A DNA stretch of 64,000 bases from Dromiciops gliroides (GCF_019393635.1 NC_057864.1:477356617-477420616); one strand, 5' to 3'; positions 33,125 to 59,467 are shown, counted from the first letter of the stretch. Notes: generated by a model not told the origin, from the sequence alone. Numbers and translations: made by a program.

Positions 33125-33360
33125 ATGGGCCAGCTAGGTGGTGCAAATGCCAGCCTTGGAGTCAGGAAGACATCTTCCTGAGTTCAAATCTGGCCTCAGA
33201 CACTAGCTGCATGACCCTGGGCAAGTAACTTCACCTCAGTTTCCTCAATTGTAAAATGAGCTGAAGAAGGAAATGATAAACCACTCCAGGATCTTTGCTA
33301 AGAAAACCCCAAATGGAGTCACAAAGAGTCAGACAGGACTTTAAAATGACTGAACAACAA
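33125..33360 (+). mobile_element. RTE-tailed SINE (MAR1-like), head shortened
   Basis: ccagctaggtggtgcaaatgc lacks part of the head. The tail reads aaaccactccaggatctttg, gagtcacaaagagtcagac and gactgaacaacaac. Confidence 0.82.
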
Positions 33361-33429
33361 CTTATGTTATACATATATACATACATATATGTATGTATAC
33401 ACATATACAAAGAATACATACATATACAT

Positions 33430-33460
<31 letters not shown>

Positions 33461-33472
33461 CACACACATGAG
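33361..33472 (+). repeat. Compound TATACA/(CA)n microsatellite
   Basis: tacatatatacatacatata passes into an interrupted (CA)n of about 46 bp with one CG interruption. It directly follows the RTE-tailed SINE and so probably grew from its tail. Confidence 0.95.
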
Positions 33473-33534
33473 ACTAGGTAAAATACAGAATGGTCAGAAA
33501 GACATCTGGAGCTCCAGAGTCAATGATAAGCTAC

Positions 33535-33780
33535 ATTTTCAGGTCATTTATCCAAATCCAGTTCAAAAGTTTTATTAAAATCTTATTCCCCATATTGCAT
33601 ATACTGTCAGACATAGTCAAGATGTTGGCTGGTTTGTTAATCTGCCTGTTTTTTTCTTCTTCTTTCCTAATATTTGTTCTAAGGGATGGCTCACTGCATT
33701 GGGGAAGGAGAGGGGATATGTTTGGAAATGAATGAAATATAACAACAAAAGGCATCAATAAAAATTAAAATTTAAAAATC
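33535..33780 (+). mobile_element. L1 3' terminus
   Basis: gggatggctcactgcattgg, gatatgtttggaaatgaatg, then A-rich tail caataaaaattaaaattt. Confidence 0.6.
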
Positions 33781-34699
33781 CTTATTCACAAGACAATAAA
33801 AAGTAAACAAAATCCAGGTTTATGAGATGCCAAGATCACTATTTCTAATTCCCCATTGTTAATATCCTTTTTTTAAAAGCGAGAAGATTTTGATTTTTTC
33901 ATACCTCTCCTCATCTCCCATCTGAATTTAGGTTTGGAGAAAAGGTCATATCCCTTTTTCTAGTTAACACAAACTGGATGAACCTAAAAACAGCAATTTC
34001 TTTCTTTTTCTTTTTGCAAAACAGCAATTTCTTAAGACTTCTCTATGTAATGTAAACTTTTTAAGAAGCTTGTTTCATTTTTTTGGTAATTTTCTGTTCA
34101 GTGACTAACACAGGACCTGGGCCTTAAAAATGCTTTACTGAGTGACTAATTAGCTAGGAAAAGTGTACTATACCCATTTCTTTGCTAAGAAAACACACAC
34201 ATGTACACTGACCACCGGTTAACAGGGCCATAGATTTGGAGTTAGAAGGAATTTTATATTATATGGCCCAAGTTCCTCTTCTTCAAACATGAGGAAACTA
34301 AAGGCAAGAGGTCATTTCATACAGGTAATAATTGGCAGTAAATCCTGATTTCCAAACCAACACATGCTCCATTGTGGATGCATGGAATTGAACCCTCAAT
34401 TGCACAAGCAATTACTACTTCAAAAACAAACAAAACCCAGTCTCCTACAGAGCACTCCAGTTGTCTAAATAAATTAAAGCACACGCTCCATTTCGCCAGG
34501 TTATAACCTAATGTTAATGTTGTGTCTCTGTGTGTACTGGTTATAAGCGTATGTAGATGCATGAGTATCTTCTGGGAGGAAAGTTCCGGGGGCACACAGA
34601 CCTGGCACAAACCAAATTCCTGCGCTCTCATGTCAATCTGGCCTGGTCGGTTCACAGTCCGTTTAGCCACCTCTTGTCAGTTACTTGGGAGAGGCTGGA

Positions 34700-34835
34700 G
34701 GTGTTAGAGCACTGGCCTGGAAGCTGGGAAGATCTGGCCCGAGCAGCCTCTAACACGTCCTGGCCGTGTGACTTTGGGAAGGCACCCAGCCTCCCAGTGG
34801 TCTCTGGGCAAGTCTCCAAGGCTGTAAGGAGCAGA
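34700..34835 (+). repeat. MIR-like, diverged
   Basis: gttagagcactggcctggaag and ggccgtgtgactttgggaagg are recognisable. The rest is weak. Confidence 0.5.
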
Positions 34836-34894
34836 GCGTACGGACCTGAGGCCGCAGGCCCAGAGGTCGCTTTCCAATCCGACTCCCTGGCGCG

Positions 34895-35000
34895 GGGCTT
34901 CTTAACCACCCCTCGGCCCTAAGGACCGCTTCTCAGCATCGCGGCTTTAGATGCATAAAATAAAGTACGTAAGATGACCAAGGAAGCCCCCTCGATTGGA
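34895..35000 (+). repeat. Unclassified ancient repeat (family copy 3)
   Basis: gcttcttaaccacccctcgg, cttctcagcatcgcggcttt and gatgcataaaataaagtacg align by eye with the copy at 47320. It lies just outside the CpG island. Confidence 0.5.
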
Positions 35001-35189
35001 ATGCGGTTACCCAGGCAAGTGGAGGGGGCCCTGGGCTGCGGCTCCGGCCCACGGGCCGGAGGGACCGTGTATCGGCCCTAGTCTTGGATTCACCTTTATA
35101 TTCTTTACGGCGATTTATTATTGTTGTTATTGTTGTTGTTGCTAGTACTCCCTTCCCTCCCTCCCTCCCTTCTTCCTCTCTCCGGCCTC

Positions 35190-35598
35190 CGCATCCGCCT
35201 CCGCCAGCAACTCGTTGCTAAGGACCAAACGCTCGACGGTTGCGAAGCCCAAATCCCACAGCCTCCCAAATCTCGCGTGATTTGAATCACCGCCGCGCCG
35301 TCCCCTTCAACCTTGGCAGCAAGCCGGCTGGCAGGAGGACCGGAAGGCAGGGACGGGGAAAAGTCCCGGAGCTCTCGCGAGATTGGACCCGGCCCGGCCA
35401 GGCCGGGATGGGATGGGAAGGAGGCGTGGCCCGGCGACTGCGGCAAGTCTCGCGGGGTTGGGGTACGGGAGCTAACGAGGGCTGCTGCGTGCTTGCGTGC
35501 TTGCGTGCTGCGTGCTGCGTGCTGCGTGCTGGAGGTCGTTGGAGTCACAGGCCTCTCTCCTGCCCGGCACCGGACTTGCACCCTCCGTCCACCCCACC
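35190..35598. promoter_or_regulatory. Bidirectional CpG-island promoter between STYXL1 and MDH2
   Basis: This CpG-dense stretch, the only such interval near a gene start in the window, lies between the MDH2 start codon and the start of STYXL1. There is no TATA box. Motifs that can be read are a full TCTCGCGAGA palindrome at 35373-35382, near-copies beginning TCTCGCG at 35271 and 35448, an inverted CCAAT (attgg) at 35382-35386, and an ETS/GABP-type ACCGGAAG at 35339-35346. The TCTCGCGAGA element is known from human promoters, many of them bidirectional. The GABP site fits a mitochondrial-protein gene. Transcription start sites are not visible. A possible STYXL1 exon-1 donor on the minus strand lies at 35092-35093 (GTGAAT) but is weak evidence. 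Confidence 0.85.
35484..35530 (+). repeat. Tandem repeat of GCTGCGT/GCTTGCGT units
   Basis: About 6.5 units of 7-8 bp lie 69-115 bp upstream of the MDH2 start codon. The order is one GCTGCGT, two GCTTGCGT, three GCTGCGT and a final GCT. The two 8-bp units create TTGCGTG. The stretch probably lies in the 5' UTR or core promoter. Confidence 0.9.
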
Positions 35599-50729
<15,131 letters not shown>

Positions 50730-50900
50730 GAAAATGATTATGTGGAAAGAGGAATCTGTTTCCTTAATTTATTAACGTATCATGTCACTTGAAAGCTACT
50801 TCATATGCAGTTCATCCTCTTTGAGAAGGTTGATTGTATTAATGGATCTTGTCAGTTGGTATGTTGGCACATCAATAAAACAGTCATCTTTTTTTTCTCC
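50730..50900 (+). other. MDH2: MDH2 3' UTR
   Basis: A short AT-rich untranslated segment from the stop codon to shortly after the polyadenylation signal. No interspersed repeat is visible in it. The cleavage point is inferred, not seen. Confidence 0.8.
50874..50879 (+). terminator. MDH2: MDH2 polyadenylation signal AATAAA
   Basis: A canonical hexamer 145 bp after the stop codon, followed by a T-rich stretch and a GT-containing segment at 50888-50906. This is the usual arrangement around a cleavage site. Confidence 0.9.
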
Positions 50901-51814
50901 CTGTGGTACCTTCTCTGAGCTGATTGTTCTGCTCTCTGCTCCTAAAATGCCAGCATGACCTTAGGCTCTCTGCTTCTGTTCATTCCCAGGACCAGCTCAG
51001 GATTCGGGCAGCCACCAGTCTGTTGGGCTGAGGCATAATGGCCTTCTCCACCCTTTGTCCCCCTTGGAAAATGAGACTAATGTGTGGGGCTCTTACTTAT
51101 TCTTTTAGTATCAAGGGTGTCCATTTGACTTCTCTCCCTGTTCCTGCACAGTCAGTGCACCTCCTGTTCTGGTCACATGGGTACTTGGCAAAATCTTTGA
51201 TACGGCTTCTCAAAAAAGTCAGCCTCCACTGTGCTTCTTTCCATTCTCCTGGGCCTAATTTTTAACAGATTTGTCCCAAATTGTGATATTTTCATGATTC
51301 TGAGCTGTATGGCCTCACTGAGAATGTGCCACAGCCCAGGCAGCCAAGTCTTTGACATCACCAGACATCAACACTGCTCCTCAGAACATGGTCTGCGGAG
51401 GATGGTAGCTCTTCCATGGCGAGCTCCCAGGTGGAATGGGGACAGTGGAGGAGGGTGGTAAAAACACTGGGGCAGGCCTGGTGTGATGACAGCTCTGCGT
51501 GGGTGTGGGGGCAGCAGTGGGCAGCAGCAAGGTGCACAGGCTGTGGTTGGGAATGGGACCTCTGGGTAAGGCCTGTGGATCTGAACGGTGAGAGGCTGGA
51601 TGACTCTAAGGGCCCTTTGTCAGCTCTCAGTTCTGTGCTCCTGTGCCAGGTTGGGCTCGAGTCTCATCTCTGCCTGAGTTACTTCTCTGGGTCCCAGATT
51701 CCTCATCTACTAAAATGAAGGGGTAGCGACTTGTAGCCAGGAGACTGTGCTTGTTTTTTTAAATGTTGAGAACTATTCCAGTATAATTGATTTCACTTGT
51801 AATCCTATGGTTTT

Positions 51815-51905
51815 TGAACAAGTAAAAGTGCACTTATTAAGCACTTGGGGCACAAATAGAAAAGACAATTGCTGATCTCAAGGAGTTTATATTCTAATGT
51901 AACAA
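51815..51905 (+). repeat. Ancient L2/L3-type repeat tail
   Basis: gtgcacttattaagcacttg, caattgctgatctcaagga and gtttatattctaatg. Confidence 0.55.
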
Positions 51906-52884
51906 TTCTGAGATAATGAGAAGTGCATAGACTGCAAAAGAACTCAGTCTATGACCCCCCCCCACTCCCCCCCAAAAAACGCCCCTATACTCAATCTGAG
52001 GTCCTGGACTTCCAGGTCTCAATCTTGTGTCCCTGTGTTTGTAAAGGAAATGTATTAGTCACTGTTTTAAGCCCTACCATACAAATTCAGAAACTAAGAA
52101 TGCTGCTGCCCTTAAAAAGTTAACCTTCTAATAGAGAAGTGGTGACCTAGGAAAAGTTACAGACAGATGGTGAATGAGACCGAATGGAGATGGATTGACA
52201 CACCCTATCCAGGCACAATGGTAGAGTTGATTTGGTTGTGGTTTCCAGAACTGGGGGTATCTTTTGGGACCAAGGTGGCAGGTGAAACTAATCTCAATTG
52301 CTGATCCTCATTCCATGTGAGTACATTTCTCAGTAAACAGACAGCAGGGCTAATGCTTGTCTCTTAGAAACAGAAACACGAAGCTTCCTTACATCATCCT
52401 CGACTGCTGCCCCAAACTCATTTATGCTCCTTTGTAGCTGGTGCTGCCTAGGGGGTTCCACTGACAGTTACTGTGCTCTGACAGCCCTGGATTGGTTTCT
52501 TTAGCTGCAGGTAGTGAAGAGAGAAAGAAACTGCAATGTGAAAGTAGTTTTGGATTCCTATGGAACGTTTGTGAGCTGGCCTATTCCATCTCAATCTAAT
52601 TATCTTGTGACCAAGGCCCCCAGCACATAAAGGGAACATGATAGCCCCTTGGCAAGAAGAGGCAGAAGGATTAAACACCACCAGTCTTAAGCCTCACATC
52701 ATAGCAGAAGCTTTCCACCGCCGCTTCCAGAAAGAAAATAATAAATTAATATTCTGATTTGGCACTCGAAGAAGGGATTTTCTTACACTAATGGGGCTTA
52801 GAATAAAAATTCCTTTGATGGCTGAGGCCCTAGGAAAGGAGGAGGACTGAGATTCTTTTCATGCATATTTTCATCTTCAAAAGC

Positions 52885-53045
52885 TTCAGTCAAGCAAGCA
52901 TTGATTAAGCACCTACTATGTGTCAGGCACTGCTAGGTGCTGGGGATGCAAAGACACAGAATGGCATTTTTCCTGCCCTCAGGAAGCTCACGTTCTATAG
53001 GGGAGATGATGTAGACACATGGATATAAAGAATAAATGCAAGATG
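52885..53045 (+). repeat. Ancient L2/L3-type repeat, best copy in the window
   Basis: attgattaagcacctactat, gtcaggcactgctaggtgct, ggggatgcaaagacacagaa, aggaagctcacgttctatag. Confidence 0.7.
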
Positions 53046-54039
53046 CTTTTCGGGGGAAAGGAGGATCAAGGAAAGACTTCATCCCTTAGTCCTGATTTAC
53101 CAGCTTGAGTTCCCACTGTTCTAACATTCCAGGCCACTGACTACTTGCCCAATAAGGGAGGCGATGCTTAAGCAGAGTCTTGAAGTAAATGAAAGGGTGT
53201 AAGAAACAGGTGAGGAGGGAGTATGTTTTAGTCAAGGCATGGGTACATGCACCAGGGCATGTAAATAGGAAATGGAGAGTTGTGTGGATGAATGCAAGAA
53301 AGCCAAGGTGGGCTTCCCCCAGCTGGGCTGGAATACCATGCCTAGGAAGGGGAGTAATGTGTAATAAGGGTCTGTGATTTTAACTCATTGATGATGTCAC
53401 AACTCCTACCCTCCAGTAGACTGTCCATATTGAGTTAATTGTGAATGAAAAAAGCAAAGGGCATTCTGGCGACGGACTCTTACCTGCTCTTGGCTGGGCT
53501 GGTCCTCAGACAACAGAAGGTTGGCCAGTCTAAAGCTAAGTTCTGTTACCTTTGGAGCAGAATGTAACAGGATCACTGCCTCAGATGGCTATGATGCTGC
53601 CCACGCAAAGCTGGATGTTCATGGGGGGGTGGCGAGGGGGATTGGGGAGCGGTGAACGGCCCTCCCATTTTGCAGAATAGTGGAGATCAAATAACCCATT
53701 GGACGGATGTGCTCAATGGCCCATGCAGAAGGCTGTGCCAGAAGCTAGGGAGGCAATAAAGATGTCACTGTGCGCAGGGAGCTTCTAGTCCACCAGAAGC
53801 TTCTTTAAGAAGCCATCTAGAAGGAAGGCAGCATGGACCAAGTGCAGTCTAGAGGAGAGGCAGACGCTGTCTTTTAGGAGAGCGGCCGTGTCTGGCTTGG
53901 GACAAGGGGTGGTTGGGGAAGACGGGGGAGATCAGATCACAAGAATCCAGGTGGAAGGATCACAGTCAGGTAAGGCTCAAAGCCGGGTTTGGACCCCTCA
54001 AGCTGTTTGCCCTTTGTCCCCGAGGAAGACCACGACATC

Positions 54040-54300
54040 AGGTGATGCTGTGACTTGCACAGAATTGAAGTGAGAGAGGGCTGTGCAAGGTCGCCAACTT
54101 CATTCTCCTCCAGAGCCATCTGGGTCCAGTGGCATGATATACATCAGGATGACTGGAGATACCCTCAGATATTTAAGGCAATTGAGGCTAAGTGACTTGC
54201 CTGGGGCCACACAGCTAGTAAGTGTCCAAGGTGAGATTTGAACTCAGGTCCTCCCAACTTCAGAGCCAGTGCTGTATTCACTGTGACACCTAGCTGCCTC
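54040..54300 (-). repeat. Second marsupial SINE-like family (copy B) with CORE-like end
   Basis: gagagggctgtgcaaggtcg, cctccagagccatctgggtc, then gctaagtgacttgcctggg and tgacacctagctgcctc. It shares its first half with 7665-8050. Confidence 0.6.
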
Positions 54301-54506
54301 GAATCTCAAGTATCCCCTGGCCCTTTCCCCCCCTTCCCACTTTGAAAATGAGGCTTCTGCTTACTGGCTTCCTTATTGAACAAGGTATTGTGACTAGCTG
54401 GGGAGTTAGGGCATTGGTGGGAAATGAAGCTGGTAAGTCAGGATTGGAGTAATCATACTCAAATGACGGTCCTCAGTTTCTCCACGTCCTGAAGCTACCA
54501 CTCCTT

Positions 54507-54661
54507 GCTTTTTTTTTTTCTTTTTGAAAGACAATGAGGGTTAAGTGACTTGCCCAGGGTCACACAGCTAGTAAGTGTCAAGTGTCTTGAGGCTGGATTT
54601 GAACTCAGGTTCTCCTGAATCCAGGGCCGGTGCTTTATCCACTGCACCACCTAGCTGCCCC
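54507..54661 (-). mobile_element. WSINE1-like SINE
   Basis: The T-rich tail is followed by gacaatgagggttaagtgac and ends cacctagctgcccc. cactccttgctttt flanks it (54499-54512 and 54663-54676). Confidence 0.93.
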
Positions 54662-54739
54662 ACACTCCTTGCTTTTGTCAAATGGCCAGTCCATTCTTTT
54701 CTGCCATGGGTCCCTACCCTCACATTCTCCTTTCCATGA

Positions 54740-54935
54740 CAGAATCATAAATTTAGAATTGGACGGGACCTTTAAGGTCATTCCATCCAACCTCCTCATG
54801 TTACACATGAGGTTATCACTGAGGCTCAGAGAGGTTGTGACTTGCCCAAGGTTGTCAGAAGAAGGATTTGAACTCAGATCTTCTGGATTCCAAGCCCAAC
54901 ATTCTACCCAGTACATACCCAGGTGCCTCACTACT
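54740..54935 (-). repeat. MIR SINE
   Basis: agaatcataaatttagaatt, ctcatgttacacatgaggtt, aggctcagagaggttgtgac and cagatcttctggattcc. Confidence 0.8.
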
Positions 54936-55004
54936 TTCTTTGAGAACTAGAAAAAGATTAACACTATCATTGCCTCTAGAAAGGGAGAGTTCTGTTGTGG
55001 CCGC

Positions 55005-55160
55005 AGCAGCCAGGTGGGGAAGTGGATAGAGTGAACCAGGCCTGGAATCAGGAAGACCTGAGTTCAAATTCAGCCTTGGACATTTACTAGCTGTGTGACC
55101 CTGGACAAGTCACTTAACCTCTGTTTGCTTCAGTTTCCTTATCTGTAAAAATGGGTGGCA
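55005..55160 (+). repeat. MIR/CORE-SINE, plus orientation
   Basis: caggtggggaagtggataga, agacctgagttcaaattcag, tgtgaccctggacaagtcac and cttatctgtaaaaatgggtg. Confidence 0.75.
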
Positions 55161-55176
55161 TGGGGAGGGGGGAGGG

Positions 55177-55406
55177 TTGTTGTTGTTCAGTCATGTCTGA
55201 CTCTTTGTGACCCTATTCAGAATGTTTTGGGCAAAGGTACTTGACTTGGTTTGCCATTTTCTTCTCTAGCTCGTTTTATAGATGAGGAAACTGAGGCAAA
55301 TGGATTAAGTGACTTATCCAGGGTCACAGAGCTAGTAAATGTCAGAGGCTGGATTTGAACTCAGGTTTTCCCGGTGTTCTATTCACTGTATCACCTAGCT
55401 GCCTCC
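55177..55406 (-). mobile_element. RTE-tailed SINE (MAR1-like)
   Basis: gttgttgttgttcagtcatg, gactctttgtgaccctattc, tttgccattttcttctctag and tatcacctagctgcctcc. It lies opposite in strand to the MIR immediately before it. Confidence 0.88.
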
Positions 55407-55494
55407 AAATGGGGGTAATAATATCTAATTATTATACTATAGCGATATGATATAATATAATACCTAATAAAACAACAATAATTGTTCCACTCGT

Positions 55495-55660
55495 CAACTT
55501 TGCACCTTCCCAGACCAAAACTCCCTGCCCTGGTCATCACTCACCTATATATTGTTAGAGTTTAAGCTTTTTGAGGTCAGGGGCTGTTTCACTCTGTATT
55601 TATATCTCTAGTACTTATCACAGTGTCTGGGACATACTAAGGGCTCATTCGATGTGTTTT
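55495..55660 (+). repeat. L2 3' end
   Basis: ttgttagagtttaagctttt, tgaggtcaggggctgtttca, acagtgtctgggacatacta. It runs into the CATT repeat. Confidence 0.7.
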
Positions 55661-55724
55661 CATTCATTCATTCATTCATTCATTCATTCATTCATTCATT
55701 CATTCATTCATTCATTCATTCATT
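55661..55724 (+). repeat. (CATT)n microsatellite
   Basis: Sixteen uninterrupted CATT units at the end of the L2, the usual place where L2 carries a short tetranucleotide tail. Confidence 0.98.
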
Positions 55725-56059
55725 CGGGGGCATCTTTTACTCTGGTCCTCCTTAATTCTTTGTCCAAAATGTGCTGCTCACATGTTTAACAGTCAGTTCT
55801 CCAAAGAAATGTACTCCAGCATGCCCCTCCCTCCCTCCCACCGGGGTCTGGCTGTTCCTTATTCTCACTCCCTAAGGGCTGTAGCCTCCACACAATTTAG
55901 GCAGAGGGCCTCAAACAGCAAAGAGAGCGGCTCCAAAGATATGCATTAGGAGAATTGAATTAATCAGGCAGGGATGGGAAGGAGGAGAAGGTGGAGGAGG
56001 GGCGATCAGTTAAGAGATGTTGGAGTCATCCAGCGGAGAGAGACCAAAAGCTTGCTAGG

Positions 56060-56250
56060 TACAGGAGGCATGAAAATGTGGAACACCCCCCAGGCACCAA
56101 CTCACTCCATTACCTTTGCTTGGAAGGCCAGTGGTGAGTTTTCTCCTTTTGAGAAATCAACCCCTGACCTTCCTTTCAAGGCCCACTTATGATCCCCAAA
56201 CTCTCTGGCTCTCGCTGCCTCTTTCAACCTCCCCAAACTAACTACAACCT
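56060..56250 (+). repeat. L2 fragment
   Basis: ccaactcactccattaccttt, cttggaaggccagtggtgag and tgaccttcctttcaaggccc. Confidence 0.5.
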
Positions 56251-56999
56251 CCACTTTCCTCAGTGAAAAATGGAAGACCAGTTGGGTTCAATATACCGAA
56301 TCCGTGACTTGAGACCAGTGATCTGTGAGCCTTACCAGGGAAAACCAAGGGAAGGTGTGGGTAGAGTGGGTCCTACTAGTAGAGAACAAAGCTGGGGATT
56401 GCTGTGGAAACATTACCCAAATGGCTTTCTGGCAATCAGGATAATTAGATGGTGAAACAGTTTGTCCTGTAAAATAATTGCGGCTTCAGTGATGGACACG
56501 GGCATGGCCGAGTCAGATAATTAGAAGGCATGGAGAGAACTCAGTCCTTTTTTGCAGAGACAAGGGCAGGGGGTGAATGGTTGTTAGCTTGGCAGGGACC
56601 CAGGGCTGTTATCAGTGACACAAAGACCCCAGTTATCAGCCTGTGTCCCTAAAATGCCTTTTCCCTAACAGCTGCCAAGAATCTCTTGGTCGCACCTTGA
56701 GGGGCCAGGAGAGGGTGCTGAAGGCTTGCAGCTGAAGGAGATGCCAGAAGGCCCCTTCAAGCTGATGGATGGGGCTGAGGAAATGAGGAGATGTCTGGAA
56801 TTAGCATTCCCAAGCCAAGCTGGGTTCTCTTTCCTGTCATCACTCACTGGGGACTGAGGGAGGAAGGGAGGGTGGGAGGGAATGGCCTAGTCAGTGAGCC
56901 TAGAAATTGGGGATGAATCTGTTATGGAAGCTGATTGGAGTTTAGGAGCACAGAAAAGCCAGGATGCCAGCAGAGGTGGGAGAATGGGAAGAGCATGGG

Positions 57000-57340
57000 C
57001 TTTGGAGTCAGAGGTCTTGGGTTCAAATTCTGATCCTTACTACCTTTGTGAGCCTCCTTCATCCTCCATCCTCACCCCCCCCCAAATCACTTACTCTCCC
57101 TGGGCCTCAGTTTCCTTTTCTGTAAAATAAAAGAGATAATTCTAAAATCCCTTTCAGCTCTAGAGTTATAATCTTAGGATGCTTACTAACTGTATGACCT
57201 TGGTCAAGTCACTTAACCTCTGTTTGCTTCAGTTTCCTCAGCTGTAAAACAGATAATAGCACCTGCCTCCTTTCGAGGATCAGATGAGATAATCTCTGTG
57301 AAGGACCTAGCACACAGTAGGTGTTGTCTAAATGGTAGTT
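57000..57340 (+). repeat. Two MIR copies in tandem
   Basis: First gctttggagtcagaggtctt, ttgggttcaaattctgatcc and cctcagtttccttttctgta. Then tgaccttggtcaagtcactt, cctcagctgtaaaacag and agatgagataatctctgtg. Confidence 0.8.
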
Positions 57341-57343
57341 TAT

Positions 57344-57369
57344 TATTGTTGTTGTTGTTGTTGTTGTTA
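57344..57369 (+). repeat. (TTG)n microsatellite
   Basis: attattgttgttgttgttgt, about seven units, at the 3' end of the second MIR. Confidence 0.9.
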
Positions 57370-57383
57370 TCTGTTCCCTTTTC

Positions 57384-57474
57384 TTTTTTTCTTTTTTTTT
57401 CTTTTTGTTTTGTTTTGTTTTTTTGCGGGGCAATGAGAATTAAGTGACCTGCTCAGGGTCACACAGCTAGTAGT
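57384..57474 (-). mobile_element. 5'-truncated WSINE1-like SINE
   Basis: Only the 3' part survives: the tail and gcggggcaatgagaattaag to cacagctagtag. Exact 13-bp duplications ctgttcccttttc (57371-57383 and 57475-57487) show that the truncation happened at insertion. Confidence 0.92.
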
Positions 57475-58424
57475 CTGTTCCCTTTTCAAGGGCAAGCATG
57501 GACCAAGAGAGCTATACAGCCATTGGGTGAAGGGTTGGAGTTGGAAATTAGAAAGCTAAGCTGTCACCCTCATTTTTAAAGCACACGATCAATCCTCAGA
57601 CTCCCCCACCCCCTCAAAAACAATCCTCTCTCCAGTGAGGTGATTACCAGTCCCAGCCTTTGGCTCAGTAGGAGGAACGACTCCTTCAAAACATGGTGGT
57701 GAAATGGGACAATGGGACGTGCTAAATGACTGGTTGGGAGAGCTAGACCTCTCCCAGCTGTGTGTGGGTTTGCTGAGGCTTCCTTGAGATCGTGGGCAAT
57801 GTGCCCATCGCCAACTCTTGCTTACCTAGTCCTCCTGAATGGGGGGGTTGGCTTTCAGCCTATCCAGGCAAGCCCTCGGATGGGGGCTGCAGCTACAGGC
57901 CACATTCTGCTGATTCGTTCTACTGTGGGCTCCAGATGTGGGTTTTCAGGATCTCTCCCATTACTAATTACTGAGGGCCCCAGAAGGTTCTCCTTAATTA
58001 ACCCACTTACAAGCTCTCTCAAATGGCTTGTATCCCCTCCCCTCACCCCTTCCCCCAGCATGTTCCCGGCAGCTTTGGGTCTGATGCTACTGAACTCTCC
58101 TGCAAAGAGACACATGTGCCTGGTCTTTCTCCCTCCCCCTTCTCACCAGTGTGTTCCCCTCCCTCCTCTCATTAGTATTGGCCCCGCCAGCCTAGGGCAG
58201 AAAGCAGGGATTGTCTGAAATTCAGAGTCACGTCCCGGGCCCCTGCGTGCAAGGGGAGAAAACAGATGGGTCGGAGAACAATAGAGACAGAGGGGACTTT
58301 CCTCCCAGCTGAGATGACTTGTAGCTGGCTCTTGAAGAGGCTTCTTTGCTGTCCGTTTTTGAAGGGTCCGACTTGTGCCCTGAGAGAGCTCTCCTCTGCC
58401 CTTTCAAAGGGAGCAGAGTGGAAA

Positions 58425-58550
58425 AATCCCTGGACTGGGAGTCAGAGACTCCTGTGTTCTAGTTATGCTTATTGGCTTCGAGGCCTTGGACAAGTCACTG
58501 CTCTGCACCCCGTTCTTCTCATCTGTAATATGGGAGCAACAATTACCTGT
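58425..58550 (+). repeat. MIR SINE
   Basis: atccctggactgggagtcag, gaggccttggacaagtcact and cttctcatctgtaatatggg. Confidence 0.75.
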
Positions 58551-58816
58551 GAGGCTACAATGACAGAAACCAATCAGGAAATCTGGGTATATGCCATGCA
58601 GATCGGCAGCCCCCTGAGCCTCCTAGAGTCTCTTGGGGCACTGAGAATTTAAGTGACATCTAGCTCTCCTCCAGGATGTGTCAGACTCTGGATTTGAATC
58701 CTCATCATCCCCAATGCCAGCCTGGCCCTCTATCTACTATACCACATGGCCTCTGGCAGGCAGGGCAGAGGGGGCAGGACTTCCAGTGAAGAAACCCCTC
58801 TACCAATGTAGATTGG

Positions 58817-59038
58817 GGAGTGGTTATGGGGTGCAGTAGAAAAGCCGTGGGCCTGGGGTCAGAGAGACCTGAGTTCAAATCTAGCCTCAGACACTTGCTA
58901 GCTGTGTGGTGCTGGGTAAGTCATTTCACCCTTTTTGCCTCAGTTTCCTCATCTGTAAAATGAGCTGGAGAAGTAAATGGTAAACCACTCCACTATCCCT
59001 AGTCAGACACAACTGAAAATGACTAAACAAGAACAGCA
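58817..59038 (+). mobile_element. RTE-tailed SINE (MAR1-like)
   Basis: gtgcagtagaaaagccgtgg, agacctgagttcaaatctag, gtaaaccactccactatccc and cacaactgaaaatgactaaa. aatgtagattgg is duplicated on both sides (58805-58816 and 59039-59050). Confidence 0.9.
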
Positions 59039-59296
59039 AATGTAGATTGGCACCTGCTGTACAACGTTAGAGTTCCCTGGTGCACTGAGAAGTTAAGGGA
59101 CTTGCCCAGGATCATACAGCCCCAGTATACGCCAAAGGCTTGAACCTAGGTCTTCCTGACTCCAGGACCAGCTCTCTGTCCAATATAACACTCTGCCTTT
59201 CTGTAAGCTATCAAAATGTGAGTCATTCTATTATGGAGCACTGGTTAAGGACTCAAAAGACTTGGGTTCAAATTCTACATGTGCCACTTAGCCTTT

Positions 59297-59467
59297 TTTC
59301 TTATTATTTTTCTTCTTCTTATTTTCTTTTGCAGGGCACTGAGGGTTAAGTGACTTGCCCAGGGTCACACAGCTAGTAAGTGTCAAGTGTCTGAGGTTGA
59401 ATTTGAACTCAGGTCTTCCTGAATCCAGGACTGGTGCTTTATCCACTGCGCCGCCTAGCTGCCCCCA
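59297..59467 (-). mobile_element. WSINE1-like SINE
   Basis: The tail is tttttcttattatttttctt. The body runs from gcagggcactgagggttaag to cgccgcctagctgccccc. Confidence 0.92.

Larger units (their letters stand above)
32732..35090. other. STYXL1: STYXL1 intron 1 (right border uncertain)
   Basis: From the exon 2 acceptor to the CpG-rich promoter. Apart from the SINE, RTE-tailed SINE, CA repeat, L1 end and MIR listed, 33800-34690 has no recognisable element. Confidence 0.6.

Noticed and set aside
34317..34670. 117-codon minus-strand frame upstream of STYXL1 exon 2
   Set aside because: It shows no family resemblance and no promoter or conserved splice sites. It lies in the presumed intron 1.
57760..58218. 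152-codon plus-strand frame in the intergenic region
   Set aside because: Low-information Pro/Leu/Ser-rich translation without domain, start context or repeat-independent support.
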